Shown: one piece after another, positions 12,646-22,530 of the stretch
Layout of the letters: every line of letters starts with the position of its first letter
Position numbering within the stretch: the stretch's first letter is position 1
NCBI GenBank assembly: GCA_029844215.1
Contig: CM056723.1
Location: 6,656,980-6,720,979, forward strand
Origin: Przewalskia tangutica
Lineage: Eukaryota; Streptophyta; Magnoliopsida; Solanales; Solanaceae
Length of the DNA: 64,000 bases
Reading direction: 5' to 3'
Position numbers and translations under genes: made by a program
The notes under the pieces: generated by a model
The model's database searches: none
What the model was told of the DNA's origin: nothing
The model's input: the letters and a program-made list of their open reading frames with translations, nothing else

Positions 12646-12835
12646 TGTAAACGTGTATATAGTCATTATGTCAGAATATATTTCATATATTGTGTAAATA
12701 TAATTATGATAAGACTAGGATCCCTCTTCTGTATAGGCTTAGGATTCCGATTGTATAAGCAATGAATATTATACTGGATATAGACTTTGATATTAATAAA
12801 AAAACTTTTCAATAGAGATTATTATCAATCTTACC
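12646..12835 (+). repeat. 3' LTR of the copia element
   Basis: 190 bp, starting TGTAAACGTG after the polypurine tract. Its last base is C instead of the expected A (CTTACC against CTTACA in the 5' copy), directly followed by the attat target duplication. Confidence 0.93.
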
Positions 12836-12840
12836 ATTAT

Positions 12841-13279
12841 TCTTAGAAATCACACAATATAGAGTAGATATTGGAGTATGTATCATGGCAGTGCAAGTGT
12901 TACTGTTTTAGATCAGATAACATGTTGCATCATATATGTGTACATACCGCAATAGGAGGTCACTGAGTGGTGAGTTCCCCATATATATGAGAACGACAAA
13001 ACGTTTCAAGTAGACTAGCTAGGTTGGTTAGCTGACTCTATTGGACCATCTTGTCATCGATCGCATGCAAGTGCTAATATCAAATGCTGTCGATCGGATA
13101 ACATATCCCATTATAATATGTATCCATTAATTTGTGACGGGTGGAAGATAAAAAGAATGTGCCACTGCTGAGTTTATACCATTTCAAGAGAATGATAAAA
13201 CATTTTGGTAAGCTAGCTTTTAGGATTGATTTAGGTAGCTCAACATTCATTCTTTAAGAGTCTTATGTCGAAAATGAAA
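12841..13279. other. Spacer between two copia elements
   Basis: No open frame, LTR or TIR is recognisable. It is AT-rich. Confidence 0.4.
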
Positions 13280-13624
13280 TAGGAACTAAATATATTGAGA
13301 TGAATATTCATTTTGTTCGTGAGAAGGTTGTCATGGGCCATGTTCGGATGTTACATGTTTCTTCTTCTTATCAGTATGCAAATATATTTTCTAAGGAACT
13401 TTCTCGACAGTTGTTCCTTGACTTCAAATCCAGTCTTCTCCCGCTCCGACTTAGGGGGTGTGATAGAGAATATATTAATATTCTCCATATATTATGTAAT
13501 TATTATTCTAGTGTAATTATGTAAAGTAGAGATCTTTTTCGAATTAGGTTTGTAAATTATAAACACCTATAAATATTGCATTAATGAGAAACCTTCAACC
13601 AAGGAAAATTACGCTATTCTACCA
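13280..13624 (+). mobile_element. copia 3' end relic (RNase H tail plus LTR)
   Basis: The frame from 13300 gives the end of copia RNase H (HFVREKVVMGHVRMLHVSSS, YQYANIFSKELSRQLFLDFK). A polypurine tract (ttagggggtg) follows, then an LTR starting TGATAGAGAATA at 13461 and ending near 13624. It differs in sequence from the 8-12.8 kb element and from the 3-5.8 kb relic, so it represents a third copia lineage. Everything upstream of RNase H is missing. Confidence 0.75.
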
Positions 13625-15011
13625 TCGTAAACATATCATGTGGAAAGCTGAAGTTACAGAGTTGTCAGAAAAGAGAAAAGGAACGAAACACTTTTTTTTT
13701 AAATGGGCTAAAAAAGAAAGTAAGACAAACATTTTGAAACGGAAGGAATAGTAAATTTTAATATTGAAAAAGTTTTTGTAAAATTAACTATATAAAAAAA
13801 ACATACACAATTTCTGTTAAGATAATTAAAATAAATTTAAAATTGCGTTTAAAGATAGAAATTAAAAGATTATCTTTACCAGAAAAGGACGGATAAAAAG
13901 TTTTGTTCCCGAAAAAGTTTTTTGGAATCATAAAAGATCGAGATAAACTAACAAAAATAATTTAAATCAAAATTTCTTATAATTAAATTAGAAAATCAAT
14001 TAGCTTATGTTTACGGGAGATTTATCTTAGTCCATTACAAATGTTATATATGACCTTTTTCATAGTATGGTGGAGCCTCAAATTAACACACAATCAAACA
14101 TTACTACAAGTGCCACCAATGATAATAGTGCGTTGTGAGATATGAAAACGCTAAATACTCTATCAAATACGCTAAATCACATTTTTATCAATAACTTTAG
14201 CGTAATAAAGTGAACAGTTTGATCACCATCTATATATAAAATCAATTCTTTTTAGAAGAAATCAATCATGAAAAAATAACACAAAAATTATAAATAAAAC
14301 GTAAATTTTTTATAATATTATTTTTCTTCTATTTAATCTTAAAATTAAAAAATAACGTAGTAGCATCTTTTGTCGTATGCATCTAAAAAAATACTGATAA
14401 GATAGTGTATTCAACTTATACCCCAATCGTTGGAAACAGAATACTCCAGGGACAAAGCGCTGGGGCAATGCACATACGGTCAATATATTAGCCTTCAGAC
14501 TTTTCTTACTCGTCTTTATTGAGAAAGAAGAGATCTAAAGGCTGGACATCCATCGTTGTTGTGATAACGCGGTTGAGTGTTCATTCGATCCAACACCCTC
14601 CTTTCAATCAAATCTATTCTAAGTGTCCGGAGGCAGGGAAAAAAAAGGAGGGATTGAGTTGACCAACTTGAACAGATTCATAACCTGCTTTCATCTGTCC
14701 TGAATGAGGGAATATTGGCGAGTATAGTCGAACTGAACTGCTTGATTCTAAGGTGGGTGATAAGCAGTTGTATCTGTATCAAAGCCTACATCTCTTGTTG
14801 AAGCTCTGTCCTCCTTTGAATATCAATGTCGAGAGGTTGTTCTAATTTTAAAATGAGAACGGCGCGTAAAATGGGCTCAACCTCAGGTTGGGGAAGACGG
14901 TTCTGATTCTCTCGCAAGAGAGATCAAGAGAGCCAGACAAGGAATCCCTTGAACAGATTCAAGCGTCTGGCCCAGTAGATCCACATCAAATAGGGGTTGA
15001 TCCGTCCCTTT
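13625..15011. other. Spacer with an organelle-like segment (14436-15003)
   Basis: 13625-14435 is AT-rich spacer with MITE-like scraps. From about 14436 to 15003 the base composition changes: it is more GC-balanced with few homopolymers and looks like plant mitochondrial non-coding DNA. It carries gaacagattca twice (about 14670 and 14952). No gene was recognised. The organellar origin is an impression from composition only. Confidence 0.3.
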
Positions 15012-15235
15012 AGGTGATATATTTTTCTTTTTAATCCGTCTAAAAAAGAATGATACATTTTATTATTTTATAAAAAAATAATTTTAATCTTTATTTTTAA
15101 GTTTAACAAGACGATTTATAACTACACAAATATCTTTGATTTGTTTTAGACCACTAGATTGTAAAATCTTCCTTTATTTTTTAAATTTCGTGTCGAATCA
15201 GACTATATCACATAAATTATGAGGAAAAGTATAAT
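15012..15235. mobile_element. Stowaway-like MITE relic
   Basis: AT-rich and gene-free, with internal motifs common in nightshade Stowaway-type MITEs (aagacgatttataactacac, tcgtgtcgaatcagacta). The left end is degenerate (ttaatccgtctaaaaaag). No clear TA duplication is preserved. It lies directly upstream of the NPF gene. Confidence 0.45.
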
Positions 15236-15249
15236 TTTTACCAACATAC

Positions 15250-15259
15250 GTATATATAT
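15250..15259 (+). promoter_or_regulatory. Probable TATA box of the NPF gene
   Basis: gtatatatat lies about 100 bp upstream of the ATG at 15356, a usual distance for a plant gene with a short 5' leader. The leader between them is A-rich and purine-rich, as plant leaders often are. No transcript start can be read from sequence alone. Confidence 0.4.
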
Positions 15260-15355
15260 CCGAACCCAACAAGCAAAAACCAAATAAAAATAAAAGAAGT
15301 ATCCCAGTCGTCCTAGAGAAACTAAAAGAGAGGATAAACAGGAGTTAATGCAACA

Positions 15356-18163
15356 ATGGAGAAATCAGTCCAGTTTGTAGATGAAGGAGCACCAAATCAT
15401 GTCCACTCTTCTTCCACCAATAACAATGGCGGTTGGATTTCCTTTCCCTTCATCATAGGTAATCCTCTTTCTTCTTCCTCTTCTTCTTTAAACCTATTAG
15501 CAATAAGACTAACAACTAGGGGCGGAGCTATTTGATCCCTGTTGCCAGAAAATTATAACATATAAAGATCAACATAACTTTTATATATATAATAGAGGTT
15601 GATCCTCTCATCTTACTTCTTTATAGTACTTAAAAAAATTAAGTGAAAATCTTGACACCCCTAACAAATAAAGGGCGGAGCTAGAAACTTGATCCATAGC
15701 TACAAAATTATATCGTACTTCATCCGTTTTAAAAAGTTTTTTTTTATTAGTTTATCCTAAAAATATAGACACATTTTTATATTTAAAAATAATTTAATTT
15801 TATGAGATAATTTGCAGCTACACAAATATTTAAGACTTATTTTGAATTACGCATTTTAAAAAAAATCCTTCATTTTTTAATTTTATATCAAATCAAATTA
15901 AGACAATTTTTTTTAAACTGAAAAATTAGATATAAGATAAAAACAACTCATGTGTGTACATAATAATCTTAGCTTTTTCATGTGTACTTTACTTCTTTAT
16001 ATTTAAAATTCTTAGGTCCGCTAATGATTTCGAAATTTTATTAGGGAGCATGGCAGGATTATCAGTGGCAGCAGCAGGATGGAATAACAACTTGATTGTG
16101 TATTTAATAGAAGAATTCAACATGAATAGTGTAAGTGCTGCTAAAGTGTACAACATGGCGAACGGGTGCAGCACTATTTTTCCAATTTTGGGTGCCGTTG
16201 TAGCCGATTCATTTCTGGGCTGTTTCTCCGTCATCTGGATTTCTTCTTTCATCTCTTTGGTGGTAATTACTTTCTCCTTTTTTTTCCTTTTGTCAAATCA
16301 TCAAAAGTTAGAGTTCCTGTCTCAATTTATATGATATATTTTTTTCGAGTAAGTTTAAAAAAAATATATATATTTTATAATAATTTAATTTTAAATTTTA
16401 TCTTTTATAAACAATTTTAAAATAATAAATTGAACATAATTACATGAGGAAGTATGTTATTTCATTTCCCAAGAAAAAGAAGGGTCCTGTGTTATTATTG
16501 TTTTGTTAGGACCGTTTTTGTGGGAAGTAGGCTTTCGATTTTGGTACCGTTTATTAAAAAAAGTTTATAAGAGTAGAACTTATAGGAATAAAGCTTATAT
16601 GAATAAACTTTTTATCAGTTGTTAGGTATTTTGTTGTCAATTAAAAAAATATTTTTGTATAAAAAACAAAAAAAATTAAAGCCAGAAGAAACTCTACTCT
16701 AAAAAGCTCAAATTTCGGGCTTTTGAAATAAATGCTTATTTTAAAATAAGTTCTACTCCTATTTTCAAATAAGTTCAACCAAACACATCTCAATATTTTA
16801 ATAAGTTTTTATTTAAAAAAAATATATTTATAAACTTAAAATAAGCTCAACCAAACGGACACTTAGATTTCGGCGAACTTGGTTTGAATCTTACAAGTTG
16901 TGGGGATTTTTATTTTATTTATTGATGGTGTAAATATCGTTATATAATTAGATATATTTATAAGGTAATTATTAGTAAATTAATTTATAAAATTGGTGAA
17001 TGGTATTTTTCATCTTAATTTATGTAGTAATGTTTGATTTGACATAAATTTAGATATATAAATAAAAATAATTTTAAAATTTATGATTTGAAATAAGTCA
17101 TAAACATTTTATATGATTTTAAATTAAAAAAATTATAATTAAATTATTTATAAATAAAATAGTGTAACAATTTTTTTTAAAACATACCAAAAAGAAAATA
17201 TGCCACATGAATAAAACAAAGGGAATAACTAACCTATTAAAAAAACACTAACAATCTTTTCTCGTTAAGTGGTAGCTTTGATCCCTTTCTCATTTCTTTG
17301 CCTGATTGAAAGACGTCATTCATGAGAACATTATCTCATGATTATATAGTTGTTTATATACTATATACTATATTGAAGTAGGCTTAAGTTTATCTGGGAT
17401 TTTACAACCTTTCTTTATTGACAACCCAATAGCTTTAGATACTGATTTTTTATTTCTTTTTTTTCCCTTTCCTGAACCCTGAACAAAAAATTTAAACTTA
17501 ATTAGTCAGATTTTTGAATTTTTTGACCGAAAACGATTTAAATATTGTTCCATAACTGTTTTTTATATAACTTTCTTTTACATAAATTATGGAGCGGGCA
17601 CTTTCATGGACCGCGGCATTTTCACCTCATTAGTTCGAGACCGGTCAATTGATCCGAAAAGCAGTTCTGCCCCTTTTTTTATTGAGGGTCCACACCGGAT
17701 TGGGTCTGAGCCTGACTCTGATATCATATTAAATTAGATATTGAGCTTAATTCATAACTCAAAAATTAGCTCAAAAAAAGAAGAATTGTCCAAATCTTAT
17801 AAGGAGTTCATGTTTTCGTCTGTCCATGGTGTATTTTCTTCGCAGCCCCACCATCACAAACATGAGCGATTTGTTACATATGCATAAGTTAAAGAATCTA
17901 AATAACATTTATCTTTAAAAATGCCTCCCTGCCATTTGTTTTATTTATTGTGGATCTGAATTCTTATCAGTACGAATCAACGAATGGATTCCTGGCCCCT
18001 CGGATGTCTATAGAAAGAACAAACACGACTAGCATAAATATTCTTTTTAACACGAACACAATATTTTTATTAGGAATTGAATGAAATCAAAATAAAGTCA
18101 TAAATCGCTTCCCAACCGTTTTGTTTCGGCTAAGACACATATTAAAAGTAGGATAAGATGAGC

Positions 18164-18195
<32 letters not shown>

Positions 18196-21100
18196 CGGCG
18201 AATCAGGCACTCTATTCGAACAAGACAGCAGAAACCCCGATCGACGCAGAAAACCACGCCGCATGTAAACCACACTGCAAGGTTTATGCAGTGATCGAAC
18301 TCGCGGTCATGGCGCTTCTTCAAGCACCAATTTATCCTCATGCATGACGGATAAGATGAGCCCTGATTAATTTTTCTAGCTAAACAATTATTTCAAATGC
18401 ACTTATTTGAAGAAAAAGAGTGCAATTATCCTATGTTTGCAACGTTCCAAATGGCAGTTGTAGAAAGAGACACGAGTACCATAATTTCCTCAGCGTGCGC
18501 CACCTCATCATATTTCTCTGATTCAAATACTTCATCTTTGTGCTATTTTTTAGGTCATTGCTGTGTAACTACTTCAATGCTTTCCAACAGAGTTATCCAT
18601 CTTGCTTAGGGAGGGTCCTACATTACCCTATTTAGCTAGCACAATATCCATGTTGATAGAGTAGAGCAATTTGTACTGACACAAAATTCAACAGAAAAAT
18701 GATTCGACCAAATATTCAGCCCTATCCCTTAGCGTATGACAAATTAGAATCAGAATTATACTTCTCGTGTATGAGTATGACACACTTTACGGAAGATGCT
18801 CTAGGAGTTGTACTTCGTGTCGTAGGGACAACCTTAGTTCCAATGACACCGTCAAACGGACGGATTGAAGTAGATGTTTTGGTAGGTAGGCATTTGGTTT
18901 GGCCTACATTCCTGAATTGTTATGATAAAGGGTACTCCGTCCTTCTTCCTCCCGATTGCTATCCCAAACGAGTCTGACTGGCATTGAACTGAATTTAAAT
19001 AGAATAAAATGAATCAAGTTAATAAATAAATATATTATCAAATTGCCTAAATATTACTTGGGCTGAAGTGAGTGAGTTAAGACATGAACCTACTAATTTT
19101 AACACATATCGGACTTATAAACCCCTAACAAGAATTTTTTGAATATGAAAAAAAAAAAAAATATATGTCACATATTGGAGATTGTTTGACAATATATTCG
19201 AAGGGGAAATGACAAGTATTTTAATATCTTTAGATTTTTTTTTTGTATGCATCCCTTATTTCATTTCATTGGTGACTGAAATAAATCTAAATTGATTGTG
19301 CATCAGATAAAAGAAATTTCAAACAACAACAACATAGTCAGTGAAATCCCACAATGTGGGATTTGAGGAGGGTAGAATGTACACAGACTTCACATTCATT
19401 TTGATAGGTAGAGCTAGGTAGAGCGGTTGTTTTCGGGAGACCCTACAGATAAAATAAATTTTAAAATGAATTAAAAAAAAGTATCAATATAAGGGACCCA
19501 GATATAACTTGTGTGGAGCAAAGCCTACACTGTCAGTTTAATAGATCGTGTTTTAAAAACCAAATACAGAGGGGTGAATGCTTTCCGTTCACTCACTTAA
19601 TTTTATAGAATTATGTATAACACGTTTCGTGACAGTTTTAATAAATAGGATTTTGCAGCTTATAGCAGGTTCATTACTCTGGTAATTAGTTCTTACTTAT
19701 CATATGATTTAGCTTTTCTTAACATGTTTGTTTTATCTTTCAGGTAACTGATTCTACGTACTTATTATCGACGATTACTTGTAATTATCTATAAGTGACC
19801 TGATTGTGAATAATAATTAAACTAATCTAATATACCACATACTATTTTGTTTTTCAAATTGGCTTGTAGGGAGTGTTGCTTCTCACTTTCACAGCAACCA
19901 TTGACACATTGAGACCTGCAAAATGCCTTGATGGTTCCAATGAATGCAGAAATGCATCAACATTCCATTTTACAATCTTATATGCAGCTTTAACCCTAGC
20001 ATATTTGGGAAACGGAGGAACACGTTTCACCATCGGATCAATGGGAGCGAACCAATTCCATAAGCCAAATCATCAAGCAATTTTCTTCAATTGGTATACT
20101 TTTGCGCTCTACACGTCCAACGTCATTGGTAGCACATTCATTTTGTATATCGAGGACAACGTTAGCTGGGTACTAGGGTTCGCCATATGTGTTGCCTTCA
20201 ACATCCTTGGATTGGCTATTTTCTTGTCTGGTCAGCGTTTCTACCGCCATATTGAGGCGCAACAAGAAAGCCCTTTCATGAGTTTGGTTCGGGTCGTGGT
20301 TGCTGCTATTAGGAAGCATAGAGAACCATTGTCTTTAGGAGGTGAAGATTATTACCATGGTATGAAATCACAGGACAGTGCAACAAAAACTGACCTTACA
20401 AATCCTAGCAAATTCTTCAGGTAACAACACTCTCCCTACACTATCTAATGGTACAAAGTATATCCATTAGTAGCAGGGGAGGCGCTACAATGCTCCCAAA
20501 AGGATCCAATTGAATTCCTTCGTCGAAAATTTATAGTACTATGCAAATAGCTTAAAGAAAAGTTTATATTTATAAATTGTTGAATTTCCTAGACTTTAGG
20601 GAAACTTGTGTAGCACCAACGGTATTGCTTTAGGTCACTAGTTTGAATCCTAAGTGTAGCATTTTGGCATTTTTCTGAGTCCCTTCGTTGGAATTTAACC
20701 CCCCCTGCTAATCAAAATTCACTACCAAAAAAACTGGAATTAACCATAAATTTTGTGGCTAAATAGCCCATATATAGTTAACAGGATATTTTTGATAATC
20801 CATCGCTGATCAATTGGTAGATAGGATTAGCGCCGGAATCTATTTAGCGACAAAAATTGTCTGTCTAATTCCTGTTTCTTTAAGTGATTTATCCTGGCTC
20901 TTGAGGCTCTAAATGGAATCACTTTCGGACGTTGAAAAATGAAAGCGTTCTCTGTTTTACTAGGTTTCTCAACTGTGCGGCTTTGATAGTGGAAGGAGAT
21001 AAGAAAACGGACGGCGCCATTGCTGAACCTTGGAGACTATGTACAGTGCAACAAGTGGAAGATCTCAAAATCCTGATAAAGCTTTTTCCAATATGGACTA

Positions 21101-21798
21101 CTGGTTTGCTTCTATACACCCCACTGGTCATACAAGCCAGTTTAGCAATCCTCCAGGCCCTGAAAATGGACCGACATTTAGGATCAAATTTCAAAATCCC
21201 AGCCAGTTCTGTTATAGTCTTTACGTTGATCTCCACATGCATAACAATAATCTTCACGGACCGAGTCCTACTCCCCTTGTTGACTAGACGCATCCGTACT
21301 TCTCTGACACCGCTCCAACGGGTTGGAATAGGCCACATGCTAACGTTCGTTAGCATGGTGTTATCCGCCCTGGTAGAGTCAAAACGGATAAAATTGGCGA
21401 AATCCTACCACCGAAATAATGTTTTGGTACCAATGTCAGTCTTCTGGCTGGCACCACAATTAGCTATTACAGGCATCGGGCTAGCTTTTCATTCTCCAGG
21501 GTACGTGGGATTTTATCACCAAGAATTTCCAGGGTCATTGAAAAGCACGTCTACGGCGGTAGTGGCGGTTTTTGTGGGCGCAGCATTTTATCTAGGGAAT
21601 GGGGTGATGGATTTGGTACAAAAAGTCACAGGATGGTTGCCGGAGAATATAGATGATGGTAGGTTGGATTATGTTTTCTGGGTGATTTGTGTTATAGGAG
21701 CTGTGAACTTTGTTTATTACTTTGTATGTACTTCGTTGTACGAGTATAATGTTGACCAGGCACAAAATGATTCCATCGACAAATTAGATAGAAACTAG
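15356..21798 (+). CDS. NRT1/PTR family (NPF) transporter, NPF2/NAXT-like, 4 exons
   Basis: Exons are 15356-15458, 16045-16262, 19870-20420 and 20964-21798. The splice phases agree (1, 0, 2) and the total is 1707 nt, or 568 aa plus TAG, the family's usual size. It is a 12-helix major-facilitator membrane protein; NPF members carry nitrate, peptides, hormones or glucosinolates. Visible motifs: GGWISFPFII at the start of helix 1, NNLIVYLIEEFN (residues about 50-61), NGCSTIFPILGAVVADSFLG after it, LGNGGTRFTIGSMGANQF in exon 3, and PTR-type FYHQEFPGSLKSTSTAVV in exon 4. The ExxE[R/K] motif of proton-coupled NPFs is absent from helix 1, where SMAGLSVAAAGW stands. The helix 1-2 wording resembles the nitrate-excretion (NPF2) clade; the exact substrate cannot be told. 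Intron 2 (3.6 kb) is swollen by SINEs and other inserts. No stops or shifts were seen, so the gene looks functional. Confidence 0.9.
15717..15915. mobile_element. Stowaway-like MITE relic in NPF intron 1
   Basis: It begins tacttcatccgttttaaaaag, close to the common Stowaway end, and carries the same internal motifs as the copy at 15012 (gcagctacacaaatatttaa, ttttatatcaaatcaaatta). The right end is eroded. A third, poorer copy may lie at 16310-16450 in intron 2. Confidence 0.45.
18166..18348 (-). mobile_element. SINE in NPF intron 2 with 15-bp TSD
   Basis: Perfect 15-bp direct repeats ggataagatgagccc flank the insertion at 18151-18165 and 18349-18363. On the minus strand it has a tRNA-like head with a B-box (cgcgagttcgatcactgc) and ends in a long A-run (seen as the T-run from 18166). 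The B-box and the following cataaacctt match the SINE at 2770. A frame through it is not a gene. Confidence 0.88.
18390..18990. other. Intronic segment of foreign composition, possibly organellar
   Basis: This part of NPF intron 2 is less AT-biased than its surroundings. It contains a 92-codon open frame (18699-18977, starting MIRPNIQPYPLAYDKLESEL) with no family that I recognise. It may be a nuclear copy of mitochondrial DNA or an old repeat. Neither can be shown from the sequence alone. Confidence 0.3.
19320..19445 (-). mobile_element. TS-like SINE or LINE-tail relic in NPF intron 2
   Basis: On the minus strand it ends in atgttgttgttg, the TTG-repeat tail typical of the tobacco TS SINE and its partner RTE-type LINE. 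Upstream is the matching body (tcccacattgtgggatttca). Flanking 16-bp direct repeats cagataaaa(g/t)aaattt lie at 19304-19319 and 19446-19461 with one mismatch. Confidence 0.7.
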
Positions 21799-22530
21799 CC
21801 TAAATGAAATAGGCCTGGATTCATGTAAAATTGAACAAGCAATGATTCTCAATTCATGGTTCTTTAAGACTAAAAAAAAAATTGCTGACATTGTACCACT
21901 ATAATTCAAAACTTGACTAGCTTTATTTTGTGGACGAGCTTGTTGACTTTTCAGAAGAGACAAACATGTTTACTTCCTCAGTGGTAAATTAACAGCCCAT
22001 GCATTTAGGCTCAGTCCATTTTGTTCCACATAAAGGACAAAAGCAAATCAATATAAGTTTTAGCTCAACGGTATTAGCAGCTGAATTTCTATTTTCTATG
22101 ACCGTGGCTATTTTTCAAACAAAAGCCATTTTGTCATCATTTATTTCAAACAAACAAAAAGAAAATACTAAAACGGGATAAAGCGTCTTTCATGTCCTTA
22201 TTCAATACGATTAAAAATTTACCAAATAGAGTTCACTAAACAAATAAAATAAAATGTCCTCAAAAGGCAACAAGAGATTTCCAGGCTTTGCTTACGGTTT
22301 GGAATAAAGATGCAAGTTTCCATGAATGAGATATTACATAAGGAAGGAAAATAAAAAGAAATCCTTTAAATTGGATGTAAAAGAATTACATTAGAAGGAT
22401 ATAAATCGTGTGTCTTTGGAGAAAAGTATCAGTTAGCAGCTTTTCTTGCAAAGCAGTGTCAATCTATATCAGGATCATGTTAGGTGGTGAATAAAAGAAT
22501 TTGAACGAGACTAACTTAAGTCAATAAGAA
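21799..22530. other. Convergent intergenic region, 3' UTRs
   Basis: Only about 730 bp separate the stop codon of the NPF gene (plus) from the stop codon of the next gene (minus). It should hold both 3' UTRs and both poly(A) sites. The DNA is AT-rich with several AATAAA-like words. No further gene is visible; a 60-codon frame at 21999 has no features. Confidence 0.55.

Larger units (their letters stand above)
8031..12835 (+). mobile_element. Full-length degenerate Ty1-copia LTR retrotransposon
   Basis: The element has two related LTRs (8031-8237 and 12646-12835), a primer binding site directly after the 5' LTR, a polypurine tract (gagggggtg) directly before the 3' LTR, and 5-bp target duplications attat at 8026-8030 and 12836-12840. 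The domain order gag, protease, integrase, RT, RNase H is that of Ty1-copia. Coding is destroyed by many stops and shifts. The two LTRs differ by substitutions and by a 17-bp deletion in the 3' copy, so the insertion is not recent. Confidence 0.95.

Noticed and set aside
18087..18341. Frame with a poly-Lys run
   Set aside because: It is the SINE plus its A-tail read through.
20475..20720. Possible SINE or MITE in NPF intron 3 (aggggaggcgctacaatg ...)
   Set aside because: A repeat-like flavour is present, but no tail, inverted ends or target duplication could be found.
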